64,000 nucleotides of DNA from Rhizorhabdus phycosphaerae (GTDB lineage Bacteria; Pseudomonadota; Alphaproteobacteria; Sphingomonadales; Sphingomonadaceae): positions 2,443,501-2,507,500 of the forward strand of contig NZ_CP049107.1 in NCBI RefSeq assembly GCF_011044255.1. Reading direction: 5' to 3'. Both the position numbers and the translations under genes were made by a program. The notes beneath the pieces were generated by a model. That model did no database searches. It saw only the letters and a list, made by a program, of their open reading frames with translations, and was not told the origin of the DNA. Below are positions 15,375 to 27,629 of the stretch, in pieces (within the stretch, counting starts at the first letter, position 1; the number at the start of each line of letters is the position of its first letter).

Positions 15375-16019
15375 ATGCCAGACGTCACAGCCAAGATCTG
15401 CGGCCTGTCCACGCCCGAAACGGTCGATGCCGCCATCGGCCATGGTGCAGCGCATCTGGGCTTCGTCTTCTTCCCCAAAAGCCCGCGCAACCTTGCGTTC
15501 GAACAGGCCCGCGCCCTGACGGCGCGTGCGCCCGCCCAGATCGGAAAGGTCGGCGTGTTCGTCGATGCGGACGACGAGGTCATCGACGCGGCGATCCGGG
15601 TGGGTGGCATCGATACACTGCAACTGCACGGCAAGGAGCCGCCCGAGCGGCTCGTGGCGCTGCGCCAGCGGCATCCGGGCATCCCCTTGTGGAAGGCGAT
15701 CGCCGTCAGGACGCGCGCCGACCTCGAGGCCGCTCGCCACTATCGCTCCGTCGCGGACCTGATCCTGTACGACGCCAAGACGCCCGAGGGCACGCTGCCT
15801 GGCGGCATGGGCCTGCGTTTCGACTGGACGCTGCTGAACGGCTTCGTCCATCCTCAGCGCTGGGCGCTGTCGGGCGGAATCGACGCCGGCAATGTCGAGC
15901 GCGCCGCCGGCCTGACAGGCGCTCGCCTGATCGACGTTTCGTCGGGCGTGGAAAGCGCTCCCGGCATCAAGTCTGTGGACAAGATCGCCACCTTCCTCCA
16001 ACGGATCGCATCATTATGA
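15375..16019 (+). CDS. trpF: Phosphoribosylanthranilate isomerase
   Basis: A 214-residue TIM-barrel enzyme that converts phosphoribosylanthranilate to CdRP in tryptophan synthesis. The opening [14 protein letters not shown] contains the catalytic cysteine in [20 protein letters not shown] and QLHG are typical phosphate/substrate loops, and the general-acid aspartate lies in LILYDAKTP. The end carries the phosphate-binding [10 protein letters not shown] and [14 protein letters not shown]. The stop overlaps trpB's start by four bases. First gene of trpF-trpB-trpA-accD-folC. Confidence 0.96.
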   Translation: MPDVTAKICGLSTPETVDAAIGHGAAHLGFVFFPKSPRNLAFEQARALTARAPAQIGKVGVFVDADDEVIDAAIRVGGIDTLQLHGKEPPERLVALRQRHPGIPLWKAIAVRTRADLEAARHYRSVADLILYDAKTPEGTLPGGMGLRFDWTLLNGFVHPQRWALSGGIDAGNVERAAGLTGARLIDVSSGVESAPGIKSVDKIATFLQRIASL

Positions 16020-17233
16020 CCGCTTCGCTTACGAACACGCTGCGCAACGGACCGGACGAGCAGGGCCATTTCGGCCAGTTCGGGGGCCGCTATGTCAGCG
16101 AGACGCTGATGCCGCTGATCCTCGACCTGGAGCGCGAATATCGCGCGGCGCAGGCGGATCCCGCCTTCCAGGCAGAACTCGACGACCTGATGGCGAATTT
16201 CGTCGGTCGTCCCAGCCCGCTCTATTTCGCCGAGCGGCTGACCGAGCATCTGGGCGGCGCCAAGATCTATCTGAAGCGTGAGGAGCTCAACCACACCGGC
16301 GCGCACAAGATCAACAACTGCATCGGGCAGATCCTGCTTGCCCGGCGCATGGGCAAGACCCGGATCATCGCCGAGACCGGAGCCGGCCAGCATGGCGTCG
16401 CCACGGCAACCGTGGCGGCCCGCTTCGGCCTTCCCTGCACCATCTTCATGGGTGCGGTCGACGTCGCCCGGCAGCAGCCGAACGTGTTCCGCATGAAGCT
16501 GCTCGGTGCCGAGGTCCAGCCTGTCACCTCGGGCGCGCAGACGCTCAAGGATGCGATGAACGAGGCCCTGCGCGACTGGGTCGCGAATGTCCACGACACC
16601 TTCTACATCATCGGCACCGCCGCCGGTCCGCACCCTTATCCGGAGCTGGTCCGCGACTTCCAGTCGGTGATCGGCCGCGAAACGCGCGAGCAGATCATGA
16701 AGGTCGAAGGCCGCCTGCCCGACATGCTCGTCGCCTGCGTCGGCGGCGGATCGAACGCGATCGGCCTGTTCCACCCCTTCCTCGACGATCCCGATGTCGA
16801 GATGATCGGGGTCGAGGCCGCAGGCGAAGGCGTCACCACGGGCCGGCACGCATCGAGTCTCGCCGGCGGCACCCCGGGCGTGCTCCACGGCAACCGCACC
16901 TATCTGCTGCAGGACGACGACGGCCAGATCACCGAGGCGCATTCGATCTCGGCCGGCCTGGACTATCCGGGCATCGGCCCCGAGCATAGCTGGCTGCACG
17001 AGATCGGCCGCGCGCGCTACATTCCGGTCACCGACGCCGAGGCGCTCGAAAGCTTCCAGCGGCTTGCCAAGCTGGAAGGCATCATTCCTGCGCTCGAGAC
17101 CGCCCACGCTTTGTCGGCGATCGAGAAGATCGCGCCGACCATGGGCAAGGACAAGATCATCGTGCTCAACCTGTCGGGCCGCGGCGACAAGGATATCTTC
17201 ACCGTCGCCGAGGCGCTCGGAGTGAAGATGTGA
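16016..17233 (+). CDS. trpB: Tryptophan synthase beta chain
   Basis: A 405-residue PLP enzyme joining indole and serine to make tryptophan. The start ATG at 16016 lies in the ATGA overlap with trpF; the sequence then has [13 protein letters not shown], the PLP lysine in [10 protein letters not shown], the catalytic glutamate region [10 protein letters not shown], and the PLP-phosphate loop VGGGSNAIG. Length and motifs are standard for TrpB1. It is followed after 34 bases by trpA, with which it forms the alpha2-beta2 complex and indole tunnel. Confidence 0.97.
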   Translation: MTASLTNTLRNGPDEQGHFGQFGGRYVSETLMPLILDLEREYRAAQADPAFQAELDDLMANFVGRPSPLYFAERLTEHLGGAKIYLKREELNHTGAHKINNCIGQILLARRMGKTRIIAETGAGQHGVATATVAARFGLPCTIFMGAVDVARQQPNVFRMKLLGAEVQPVTSGAQTLKDAMNEALRDWVANVHDTFYIIGTAAGPHPYPELVRDFQSVIGRETREQIMKVEGRLPDMLVACVGGGSNAIGLFHPFLDDPDVEMIGVEAAGEGVTTGRHASSLAGGTPGVLHGNRTYLLQDDDGQITEAHSISAGLDYPGIGPEHSWLHEIGRARYIPVTDAEALESFQRLAKLEGIIPALETAHALSAIEKIAPTMGKDKIIVLNLSGRGDKDIFTVAEALGVKM

Positions 17234-17267
17234 GCACTGCCACGACGATTGTACCGGAGCCGTACGC

Positions 17268-18083
17268 ATGAGCCGCCTGTCCGAAACCTTCGCCCGGACC
17301 CGTGCCGAAGGGCGCGCGGCGCTGGTCGCCTTCATCACCGGCGGTGACCCTACCCCCGCCGACAGCGCGGCGATGCTTGACGCGCTGGTCGAGGGCGGCG
17401 CCGACGTGATCGAGCTGGGCATGCCCTTTACCGATCCGATGGCCGACGGCCCATCGATCCAGCGCGCCAATCTGCGCGCGCTTGGCGCAGGCACGACGAC
17501 CGGCGACCTGCTCGCCATCGCGGCCGCCTTCCGCGAACGGCACCCGCAGGTGCCGCTGGTGCTGATGGGCTATGCCAATCCGATGGTCCGCCGGGGCGCC
17601 GACTGGTTCGCCACCGAAGCCGCGAAGGCCGGTGTCGACGGCGTCATCTGCGTCGACATCCCGCCCGAACAGGATTCGGTGCTCGGCCCGGCGCTCCGCG
17701 CGGCGGGGCTCGACCTGATCCGGCTCGCGACCCCGACGACCGACGCGGCGCGTCTGCCCGCCGTGCTGGAGGGAGCATCGGGCTTCGTCTACTATGTCTC
17801 GGTCGCCGGCATCACCGGTATGCAACAGGCCGGCCAGGCGAGCATCGAGACGGCGGTCGAGCGGCTGCGTGCCTCGACCGATCTGCCGATCGCGGTCGGC
17901 TTCGGCGTCCGGGGCCCCGAGCAGGCCGAGGCGATCGGTCGCGTAGCCGACGGCGTCGTTGTCGGTTCTGTCATCGTGGACCTGATCGGCGAACATGGCG
18001 CAGGCGCCGCGCCGCACGTCCGCGATTTCACATCCACCCTCAGCGCCGCCGTCCGGCGCGCCGCGAAGGAGAAGGCCGCATGA
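17268..18083 (+). CDS. trpA: Tryptophan synthase alpha chain
   Basis: A 271-residue TIM barrel cleaving indole-3-glycerol phosphate to indole for TrpB. Both catalytic acids are in place: the glutamate in IELGMPF and the aspartate in [10 protein letters not shown]. The substrate phosphate sites appear in [12 protein letters not shown] and [11 protein letters not shown]. The stop overlaps accD's start by four bases, linking tryptophan and fatty-acid genes in one transcript, as is common in alphaproteobacteria. Confidence 0.96.
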   Translation: MSRLSETFARTRAEGRAALVAFITGGDPTPADSAAMLDALVEGGADVIELGMPFTDPMADGPSIQRANLRALGAGTTTGDLLAIAAAFRERHPQVPLVLMGYANPMVRRGADWFATEAAKAGVDGVICVDIPPEQDSVLGPALRAAGLDLIRLATPTTDAARLPAVLEGASGFVYYVSVAGITGMQQAGQASIETAVERLRASTDLPIAVGFGVRGPEQAEAIGRVADGVVVGSVIVDLIGEHGAGAAPHVRDFTSTLSAAVRRAAKEKAA

Positions 18084-18934
18084 GCTGGCTCGACCGCGTC
18101 CGCAAGAAGATCCCGTTCATCACCAAGCGGGATTCGCCCGACAATCTGTGGCACAAATGCCCGAGTTGCCAGCAGATGGTGTTTGCCAAGGAATATGAGG
18201 CCAATCTGTCGGTCTGCCCGAAATGCGGCCATCATGGCCGCATCGGCCCCGACGCGCGCTTCGACCAGCTGTTCGACAATGGCGTCTATACGCTGCTGCC
18301 CGCACCCCAGGTGCGCGAGGATCCGCTGAAATTCCGCGACTCCAAGCGCTATACCGACCGCATCAAGGAAGCCCGCACCAAGACCGGCGCGCAGGACGCC
18401 TATGCCAATGCGCGCGGCACGATCGAGGGCTTCAAGGCCGTCGTCGGCGTCCAGGACTTCGCCTTCATGGGCGGATCGATGGGCCTGGCAGTCGGTGCGG
18501 CCTTCGTGGCCGGCGCCGAGGCGGCCATCGCCGACAAATGCCCCTATATCGTATTCACCGCTGCCGGCGGCGCACGCATGCAGGAGGGCATCCTCTCGTT
18601 GATGCAGATGCCTAAGACGACGGTCGCCATCGCCAAGCTGCGCGAGGCCGGGCTGCCCTATATCGTCGTGATGACCGATCCGACGACGGGCGGCGTCACC
18701 GCCTCCTACGCCATGCTGGGCGACATCCAGATCGCCGAACCCGGAGCCCTGATCGGTTTCGCCGGCCAGCGCGTCATCGAGCAGACGATCCGCGAGAAGC
18801 TGCCCGAAGGGTTCCAGCGCGCGGAATATCTGCTGGAACACGGGATGCTCGACATGGTCGTTTCACGCCACGATCTGCGCGCCGAGCTTGCCCGGCTGAT
18901 CGATTATCTCTGCCCCGGCAAAAAGGCGGCCTGA
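18080..18934 (+). CDS. accD: Acetyl-CoA carboxylase carboxyltransferase subunit beta
   Basis: A 284-residue subunit that with AccA transfers carboxyl from biotin to acetyl-CoA, the first step of fatty-acid synthesis. The N-terminal zinc finger is CPSCQQMVF...[11 protein letters not shown], preceded by DNLWHKC. The crotonase-type carboxyltransferase core follows with [22 protein letters not shown]-like [17 protein letters not shown] and [11 protein letters not shown]. Length is typical. It overlaps trpA by four bases and precedes folC by 45 bases, the classical accD-folC pair. Confidence 0.97.
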   Translation: MSWLDRVRKKIPFITKRDSPDNLWHKCPSCQQMVFAKEYEANLSVCPKCGHHGRIGPDARFDQLFDNGVYTLLPAPQVREDPLKFRDSKRYTDRIKEARTKTGAQDAYANARGTIEGFKAVVGVQDFAFMGGSMGLAVGAAFVAGAEAAIADKCPYIVFTAAGGARMQEGILSLMQMPKTTVAIAKLREAGLPYIVVMTDPTTGGVTASYAMLGDIQIAEPGALIGFAGQRVIEQTIREKLPEGFQRAEYLLEHGMLDMVVSRHDLRAELARLIDYLCPGKKAA

Positions 18935-18979
18935 GGCGGACCCAGCATCCGGCCCATGCGGCCGACGGCGGCAGACACG

Positions 18980-20305
18980 ATGCCCGATCATGCGATTTCC
19001 AGTGACCCGGCCGTCCAGGCACAGCTCGACCGGTTGTCGCTGCTGTCGCCCGGTGCCGACATACTCGGACTGGAGCGGATAGCGCGGCTGTGCGAGCGGC
19101 TCGGCCATCCCGAGCGCAAGCTGCCACCCGTTTTCCATGTGGCCGGGACCAACGGCAAAGGCTCCACCTGCGCCTATCTGCGCGCCGCGATCGAGGCGGC
19201 GGGGATGACCGCGCATGTCTTTACCAGCCCGCACCTGATCCGCTTCAACGAACGCATCCGCATCGGGGGCACGCTGATCGAGGATGCGGAACTCGCCGCG
19301 CTGCTCGCCGAAGTGCTCGACGTCGCCGAGGGCATCGCGCCGAGCTTCTTCGAAGTCACGACGGCGGCCGCGTTCCTCGCCTTCTCGCGCCATCCGGCCG
19401 ATGCCTGCATCGTCGAGGTTGGGCTGGGCGGACGGCTCGACGCGACCAACATTATCGCCGAGCCGCTGATCTGCGGCATCGCCCAGCTCGGGCTCGACCA
19501 TCAGAGCTTCCTCGGCGACACCATCGAGGCGATCGGCGCGGAGAAGGCGGGCATCGCCAAGCCGGGCGTGCCGATCATGACGCTCCATTATCCGGACAAG
19601 GTCGCCAACCGCGTCGGTCAGGCGATCGGTGCGGCGGGTGGCGAATGGCACGCCAAGGGCGGCTCCTGGGATGCCGTCGCCTATCAGGGCCGGCTCCACT
19701 ATCGCGACAGTCAGGGCAAGCTGGATCTGCCGCTGCCCGGCCTCGCCGGTCACCACCAGGCCCAGAATGCCGCGCTGGCGGTGGCGATGTTGCGCCGGCA
19801 GCAGCGCCTGCCCGTCCCCGCGTCCGCACTGCGTGCAGCCATGGGCTGGGCGGACTGGCCCGCGCGGCTCCAGCATCTGCGCGGAGGTGCGCTGGTCGAA
19901 ATGCTGCCCCCGGGCTCGGAATTGTGGGTCGACGGGGGCCACAACCCCTCCGCCGGGCGCGTGATCGGCGATTTCCTCCGGTCGCACCAGGTGCCGGGCC
20001 GTCCTCTCCATATCGTCATGGGATTGCTGGCGAACAAGGACGCCGGCGGCTTTCTCGCCGCCATGGGGCGACTGTCGGCAAGCTTTCACATGGTGCCGGT
20101 GCCGGGCCATGAGCATCACGCACCCGAAGATCTGGCAGAGACCGCACGGCTGGCCGGTTTCGTGGCGCATCCGGCGCCGTCGGTCGAGGGAGCTCTAGCG
20201 CGCATCGCGGCCGGTAGCGGCACTGTGCCGCCTGCAGTGCTTGTCGGCGGATCTCTCTACCTCGCCGGCAGGACGCTCGCTGCCAATGGCACCGTGATCG
20301 ACTGA
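18980..20305 (+). CDS. folC: Bifunctional folylpolyglutamate synthase/dihydrofolate synthase
   Basis: A Mur-ligase-fold enzyme of about 441 residues that adds glutamate to dihydropteroate and to folates. Motifs: P-loop GTNGKGSTCAYLRA, FTSPHLIRFNERIRI, the VEVGLGGRLDATN stretch and a central GLDHQSFLGDTIEAIGAEKAGI. The C-terminal domain has the DGGHNPSAGRVI motif. I chose the ATG at 18980 by resemblance to sphingomonad FolC N-termini; an in-frame ATG at 18956 is the alternative and neither has a strong ribosome-binding site. Last gene of the trp-acc-fol run. Confidence 0.95.
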   Translation: MPDHAISSDPAVQAQLDRLSLLSPGADILGLERIARLCERLGHPERKLPPVFHVAGTNGKGSTCAYLRAAIEAAGMTAHVFTSPHLIRFNERIRIGGTLIEDAELAALLAEVLDVAEGIAPSFFEVTTAAAFLAFSRHPADACIVEVGLGGRLDATNIIAEPLICGIAQLGLDHQSFLGDTIEAIGAEKAGIAKPGVPIMTLHYPDKVANRVGQAIGAAGGEWHAKGGSWDAVAYQGRLHYRDSQGKLDLPLPGLAGHHQAQNAALAVAMLRRQQRLPVPASALRAAMGWADWPARLQHLRGGALVEMLPPGSELWVDGGHNPSAGRVIGDFLRSHQVPGRPLHIVMGLLANKDAGGFLAAMGRLSASFHMVPVPGHEHHAPEDLAETARLAGFVAHPAPSVEGALARIAAGSGTVPPAVLVGGSLYLAGRTLAANGTVID

Positions 20306-20320
20306 GGCCCTGCCTCCATT

Positions 20321-20339
20321 ATTGCGATTGACTCGCAAT
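20321..20339. promoter_or_regulatory. Perfect 7-5-7 palindrome, candidate Fur-type box
   Basis: ATTGCGA and TCGCAAT flank TTGAC exactly, 45 bases before the DUF6628-like start at 20384. The TTGCGA-N5-TCGCAA form resembles the Fur (iron) operator that I associate with Sphingomonadales and relatives; that match is from memory and unconfirmed. A half-site variant or a different regulator is possible. Confidence 0.5.
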
Positions 20340-20383
20340 AGCTACCATGCTTCTCTTTCGCTTCAACGGTGAGAGAGATGACC

Positions 20384-20815
20384 ATGTCCAACGAAGCGAC
20401 CTCGACCGCCCACCTCCTGCCCCATGGCGCACCCGATCGCTCGGGGACGCGGCTCCTCCTCTTGACGGTCCGCCGGATGGGCGTGGGCGGGCTCAACGAC
20501 GCGCATGCCGCATCGATGCTGATCGGAAGCTTCGGCCTGTCCTTTCGTCGACCGCTCATCCTCGTCCGCGCGCTCATGGCCGAGCTGGCCCGGGCCTCTC
20601 AACGGACGATCATGATCGCGCCGTCCTGCTGCTGCCGAATGACCGATGCGGAGTCGATATTACTCGACGCGGTTGCGGCATCGCTCGACACCCCCGGTTC
20701 TGCGCACCGCGCCTTTTGCCGGTTGCTGGGCGTCGAGACCGCGATCGGCGTACTGTCGAGCGCGCAGGCGGTGGCCCAGGCCTTCGCCGATCTCGGACGC
20801 CCGCTCGACGGCTGA
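20384..20815 (+). CDS. DUF6628-like small protein with a CCC motif
   Basis: A 143-residue soluble protein with RMGVGGLNDAHAASMLIGSFGLSFRRPLILVRALMAEL, then IAPSCCCRMT and a helical C-terminus with a single cysteine. This matches what I recall as DUF6628, a family restricted to Sphingomonadales and of unknown function. The three adjacent cysteines suggest metal or cluster binding. The ATG at 20384 has GAGAGAG six bases upstream; ATG at 20378 and GTG at 20369 are alternatives. A palindrome resembling an iron operator lies just upstream, which would fit an iron-related role, by inference only. Confidence 0.65.
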   Translation: MSNEATSTAHLLPHGAPDRSGTRLLLLTVRRMGVGGLNDAHAASMLIGSFGLSFRRPLILVRALMAELARASQRTIMIAPSCCCRMTDAESILLDAVAASLDTPGSAHRAFCRLLGVETAIGVLSSAQAVAQAFADLGRPLDG

Positions 20816-20916
20816 TCCGATGGGCCGCGCCGTCGGCCCGCTCCCCCTTTCCCTAGCGCGCCCCCCTCGCTATAGCCCCGCTCGACTCTCGCATTTGCAG
20901 CATAGGGGCATAGCCA

Positions 20917-23601
<2,685 letters not shown>

Positions 23602-23622
23602 TCGGAAACAGCTGACGAATGG

Positions 23623-23653
23623 GGCCGGTCCGCACCTGCGGGCCGGCCTTTTT
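23623..23653 (+). terminator. Rho-independent terminator of acnA
   Basis: GGCCGGTCCGCA pairs with TGCGGGCCGGCC (one T-G wobble) over 12 bp with a very short loop, followed by five T. It begins 22 bases after the acnA stop. Confidence 0.85.
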
Positions 23654-23715
23654 CGTGCCTGTCGGCCGTGCCCATTCGGCTTCCGCCAGCGCCGACGACG
23701 CTCTAGGGTTCCGCC

Positions 23716-24840
23716 ATGATCGCGTCAGACGCCCGCCCCAAGATCGTCCTGCACATCGGCCAGGGCAAGACCGGCACCTCCGCCGTGCAATCCGCGCTGG
23801 CGCGCAACCATGAGTTGCTGAAGGGCGGGGGCATCCTCTACCCCGATCATCCAAGCGCCGAGCAGGCGCGCGCCGGCCATGTGATGTCGGGCAATCTCGA
23901 CCCCGAAAACTGGTTCGAGGGGCAGGTGATCCCGATCGTCGCCGCAGCGCCGGCCTACGCCACCTATATCTTTTCGAGCGAGCATCTGTTCCGGCGGATG
24001 GATGAGTTTCTCGCCGCCGAAGGGCGCTATCGAGACCGATATGATTTCGAGATCCTGCTGGCCGTGCGCAGCCCGATCGAGACGCTGCCCTCGGTCTATC
24101 AACAGGCGGTGAAACGTGGTGGCTATCATGACAGCATCGCCAGCTTCGCGGAACATGAGACCAGCACGCGCATAGCCGCCGATCTCGTCGCGGCCTTCGA
24201 ACGGCAGGGCGTCGCCTTCACCCTGTTCAACTATTCGGTCATCCGCGACGCGATCGTTCCGCGCCTGCTCGATCATATCGGCGTCCGCGCCATCGTCGAA
24301 GGCGGGCAAGCCGCGACGGTCGGGCGGGTCAACCGCTCGCTGACCCTGGCCGAACTGGCCTTCGTCCGCTTCGTCAACCAGATCTTCGGCGCCGACTATG
24401 GCCGCCTGATCGCCGACGCGCTCGTCAACGAACTTCCCGATGTCGACGGGCAGCTGCCGCCGCTGGACGAAGCGCTGCGCCGCGCAGTGATCGAACGCAA
24501 TCGTACGGCGGTTGACCGCCTCAACCTGCACCTGCCCGAGGCTGAGCAGATCGATCTCGATGCGCCGCCCGCACCGCCGCCCATCGCCGCAGAAATGCTG
24601 TCGCCCGAACAGGCGTCTCTTATCCGACGCGTCTTTCCTTCCGCCCTCACACCGGCGGACGGCGTGATCCTGCGCGACATCGCGATGACGCACGAAAGCG
24701 CCGCGCCCCTGTCCCGCGACGATGCCATCCGCCTGATGGAATATGCGCAGAAGGCGCGGCCCAACGGGCAGATCATCGCGGGCAAGCTCGCCGAATGGCG
24801 TGCGGCGCGAGAGGCCGAAACGGGCACGGCGGAAGGCTGA
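23716..24840 (+). CDS. Sulfotransferase-like P-loop protein
   Basis: A 374-residue protein starting KIVLHIGQGKTGTSAVQSAL. The HIGxGKTGTSxxQ loop (residues 13-25) is the 5'-phosphosulfate-binding type P-loop of PAPS-dependent sulfotransferase-like proteins found beside glycan genes. LLAVRSPIETLPSVYQQAVKRGG matches the 3'-phosphate-binding Arg/Ser segment of the same fold. Residues 275-374 form a helical C-terminal extension with no recognised domain. Substrate is unknown; capsule or other surface glycans are common for this group. It precedes the Hsp70 gene by 59 bases on the same strand and may share a transcript. Confidence 0.72.
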   Translation: MIASDARPKIVLHIGQGKTGTSAVQSALARNHELLKGGGILYPDHPSAEQARAGHVMSGNLDPENWFEGQVIPIVAAAPAYATYIFSSEHLFRRMDEFLAAEGRYRDRYDFEILLAVRSPIETLPSVYQQAVKRGGYHDSIASFAEHETSTRIAADLVAAFERQGVAFTLFNYSVIRDAIVPRLLDHIGVRAIVEGGQAATVGRVNRSLTLAELAFVRFVNQIFGADYGRLIADALVNELPDVDGQLPPLDEALRRAVIERNRTAVDRLNLHLPEAEQIDLDAPPAPPPIAAEMLSPEQASLIRRVFPSALTPADGVILRDIAMTHESAAPLSRDDAIRLMEYAQKARPNGQIIAGKLAEWRAAREAETGTAEG

Positions 24841-24899
24841 CGGGCTTGCAGCAGAGCGGCCCGGCTGCCATAGGCGCCGGCCCCATGGAGAAGCCCAGC

Positions 24900-26201
24900 A
24901 TGTCCGCTCCCGCCGCCGGCGAGGCCATCGGCCTCGACTTCGGCACCACCAACAGTGTCGTCGCGCAGGCCCGTGCCGATGGGTCGGCCGATCTGCTGAC
25001 CTTCGCGGGCGACAAGGCTACCGGTGCGGTGTTTCGCTCGGCGCTCTGCTTCTGGGAGGATGACGACGTGCGCGGCGGGGTCGCGCATGAAGCGGGGCCC
25101 TGGGCCATCGCCGAATATCTCGACTATCCGCAGGGCAGCCGCTTCATCCAGTCGTTCAAGTCGGTCGCGGCTAGCCCGCTGTTCGACCAGGCATCGATCT
25201 TCGGCAAGCGGCTGCGCTTCGAGGAGCTCGGCGAGCTGTTTCTCGAACGGCTGGCAAAGCATGCCGGTCCGGGCTTCGACCCGCGCGGGCGCCGGATCGT
25301 CGTCGGTCGACCCGTCACTTATGCCGGTGCGCGTGCCGATGCCGCGCTGGCGCGCGAACGCTATGACAAGATGTTCGCGGCCTTCGGCGCGGAGATCCAC
25401 TATGTCTACGAACCGCTCGGTGCGGCGTTCAGCTATGCCTCGCGCCTGAGCGAGCCGACCACCCTGCTCGTCGCCGACTTCGGCGGCGGCACCAGCGACT
25501 TTTCGCTCGTGCGCGTGGGCGCACCCCATGAGCGCCCGCGCTGCGCCCCGCTGGGATCATCGGGCATCGGCATCGCCGGGGACCGCTTCGACAGCCGCAT
25601 CGTCGAGAATCTTGTGCTGCCGCTGCTCGGCAAGGGCGGCAGCTATCGCTCCTTCGACAAGGTCCTGGAAATTCCCGGCGGCTATTTCGCCGACTTCTCC
25701 GACTGGTCGCGGCTCGCGCTGATGCGCAACCGGCGGACGCTGGAGGAGCTGGAGAAACTGCGGCGGAGCGCGCTCGACCCCGAAGCGATCGGCCGGATGA
25801 TCGCCGTGGTCGAACATGAGCTGGGCTACGCGCTTTACGATGCGGTCGGGAGCCTGAAGCGCCAGCTGTCGGAGCAGGATGTCGCCCGGTTCCAGTTCGC
25901 CGGTGGAGGGCTCGACCTGGATCGCGCGGTAACCCGCAGCGAGTTCGAAGGCTGGATCGCGCCGGACCTCGCCCGGATCGAAGCCGCCGTCGACGAGGCG
26001 CTGCTGCGCGCGGGCATGACCGCAGACCGGGTCGATCGCGTCTTCCTGACCGGCGGTTCGTCGCTGCTGCCTGCGATCCGAGCCTTGTTCGCTCGCCGCT
26101 TCGGCGCGGAGCGGCTCGGCTCGGGCGGCGAGCTCACCTCGATCGCGCATGGCCTCGCGCTGATCGGCCAGGCCGAGGACATCGCCGACTGGACCGTATG
26201 A
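24900..26201 (+). CDS. Hsp70 family protein (YegD-like)
   Basis: A 433-residue actin-fold ATPase of the atypical Hsp70 group. The phosphate-1 loop is GLDFGTTNSVVAQ, the phosphate-2 loop LVADFGGGTSDFSLVRV and the adenosine motif VFLTGGSSLLPAIR. It ends at about the size of a nucleotide-binding domain and lacks a canonical substrate-binding domain, like YegD (about 450 residues). The ATG at 24900 has GGAGAAG six bases upstream, preferred over the ATG at 24885. Client and J-protein partner are unknown. It lies after the sulfotransferase-like gene and 87 bases before the transporter gene. Confidence 0.9.
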   Translation: MSAPAAGEAIGLDFGTTNSVVAQARADGSADLLTFAGDKATGAVFRSALCFWEDDDVRGGVAHEAGPWAIAEYLDYPQGSRFIQSFKSVAASPLFDQASIFGKRLRFEELGELFLERLAKHAGPGFDPRGRRIVVGRPVTYAGARADAALARERYDKMFAAFGAEIHYVYEPLGAAFSYASRLSEPTTLLVADFGGGTSDFSLVRVGAPHERPRCAPLGSSGIGIAGDRFDSRIVENLVLPLLGKGGSYRSFDKVLEIPGGYFADFSDWSRLALMRNRRTLEELEKLRRSALDPEAIGRMIAVVEHELGYALYDAVGSLKRQLSEQDVARFQFAGGGLDLDRAVTRSEFEGWIAPDLARIEAAVDEALLRAGMTADRVDRVFLTGGSSLLPAIRALFARRFGAERLGSGGELTSIAHGLALIGQAEDIADWTV

Positions 26202-26288
26202 GACCCCTGTCAAAAGAGCGGCGTGGCACCGGCGCCGCATCGCGCTATGAGAGCGACATAACCGGCCATTGGAGAGTGTCGACCCGCC

Positions 26289-27620
26289 ATGCAGCACGAG
26301 CAGACCGCAGACCTTCCCTATCTCCGCAAGGTGGTGGGGGCGTCGATGGCGGGGACGGTCGTCGAATGGTATGAATTCTTCCTCTATGGCACCGCCGCAA
26401 CGCTCGTCTTCGGCAAGCTTTTCTTCCCGCAGACGGGCAATGAGCTCGACGGCATCATCGCCGCCTTCGGCACCTATGCAGTAGGCTTCATCGCCCGGCC
26501 GCTGGGCGGGATCGTCTTCGGCCATATCGGCGACAAGATCGGCCGCAAGTCGCTGCTCCAGTTCAGTCTGGTCTTGATCGGCCTGTCGACCTTCCTGATG
26601 GGTTGCCTGCCGACCTTTGGTACGATCGGCTATTGGGCACCCGCGCTGCTGGTCTTCCTGCGCTTCGTCCAGGGCTTCGCACTGGGCGGCGAATGGGGTG
26701 GCGCTGTGCTGCTGGTGGCGGAGCACAGCCCAAACCGCAGCCGCGCCTTCTGGGGCAGCTTCCCGCAGGCCGGCGTGCCGATGGGCAACCTCCTTGCGAC
26801 GATCGTCCTGCTGCTGCTGTCGGCGACGCTCGACGATGCCCAGTTCCTGAGCTGGGGCTGGCGCATCGGCTTCTGGCTGTCGGTCGTGATTGTCGCGGTC
26901 GGCTATTATATCCGCACCCAGGTCACCGATTCCCCGATCTTCGAGGCGGCCAAGGCCGAGGCGGAGCAGAAAGCCGATGCCGGCTATGGCCTGACCAAGG
27001 TGTTCCGCCGCTATCCGCGCGGCGTGTTCAACGCGATGGGGCTGCGCGTCGGCGAGAATATCCTCTATTATATGGTGGTCACCTTCTCGATCACCTATCT
27101 CGCCCATATCGGCGTCGACACGACCGAGATACTGACGCTGCTGTTCTGCGCGCATCTCCTCCATGTTTTCGTGATCCCGGCGGTCGGGGCTCTGGCCGAC
27201 CGGATCGGGCGTCGGCCCGTCTATCTGATCGGCGCGGCGCTCACCATGGCCTGGCCCTTCGTCGCCTTTCCGCTATTCGGCACCGGCAGCGCCTGGATCA
27301 TCCTGTCGGCGATCCTGCTCGGCATGATCGTCCATGCCTTCATGTATGCGGCCCAGCCCGCGATCATGGCCGAGATGTTCCCGACGCGAATGCGCTATTC
27401 GGGGGTGTCGCTGGGCTATCAGGTAACGGCGATCGTCGCCGGCTCCTGGGCGCCGCTGATCGGCACCTGGCTGCTGCGCGCCTATGACCGGTGGGAGCCG
27501 ATCGCCTTCTACATCCTCGGCGCGGGCGCGATCAGCCTGCTCTCGGCGCTGGTGATGCGCGAGACGCGCGGCGTCTCCCTGCTCGCGATCGACCAAGCGG
27601 ACCGCGAAGCGACCGCCTGA
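26289..27620 (+). CDS. MFS transporter, metabolite:H+ symporter family
   Basis: A 443-residue inner-membrane protein with 12 predicted helices. The opening VVGASMAGTVVEWYEFFLYGTAATLVF is the signature of the MHS family (ShiA, KgtP, ProP). The cytoplasmic loop GHIGDKIGRKS after helix 2 and ALADRIGRRPVYL after helix 8 are the two major-facilitator loop motifs, and RFVQGFALGGEWGGAVLL matches helix 4-5 of the same family. The substrate is probably a small organic acid or osmolyte, not determinable here. It is convergent with the b561 gene, separated by nine bases. Confidence 0.92.
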   Translation: MQHEQTADLPYLRKVVGASMAGTVVEWYEFFLYGTAATLVFGKLFFPQTGNELDGIIAAFGTYAVGFIARPLGGIVFGHIGDKIGRKSLLQFSLVLIGLSTFLMGCLPTFGTIGYWAPALLVFLRFVQGFALGGEWGGAVLLVAEHSPNRSRAFWGSFPQAGVPMGNLLATIVLLLLSATLDDAQFLSWGWRIGFWLSVVIVAVGYYIRTQVTDSPIFEAAKAEAEQKADAGYGLTKVFRRYPRGVFNAMGLRVGENILYYMVVTFSITYLAHIGVDTTEILTLLFCAHLLHVFVIPAVGALADRIGRRPVYLIGAALTMAWPFVAFPLFGTGSAWIILSAILLGMIVHAFMYAAQPAIMAEMFPTRMRYSGVSLGYQVTAIVAGSWAPLIGTWLLRAYDRWEPIAFYILGAGAISLLSALVMRETRGVSLLAIDQADREATA

Positions 27621-27629
27621 ACGGCAGGG

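Noticed and set aside
15854-17518. A 554-codon minus-strand frame antisense to trpB and parts of trpF and trpA
   Set aside because: The trp genes are unmistakable, and the antisense product has no recognisable motif.
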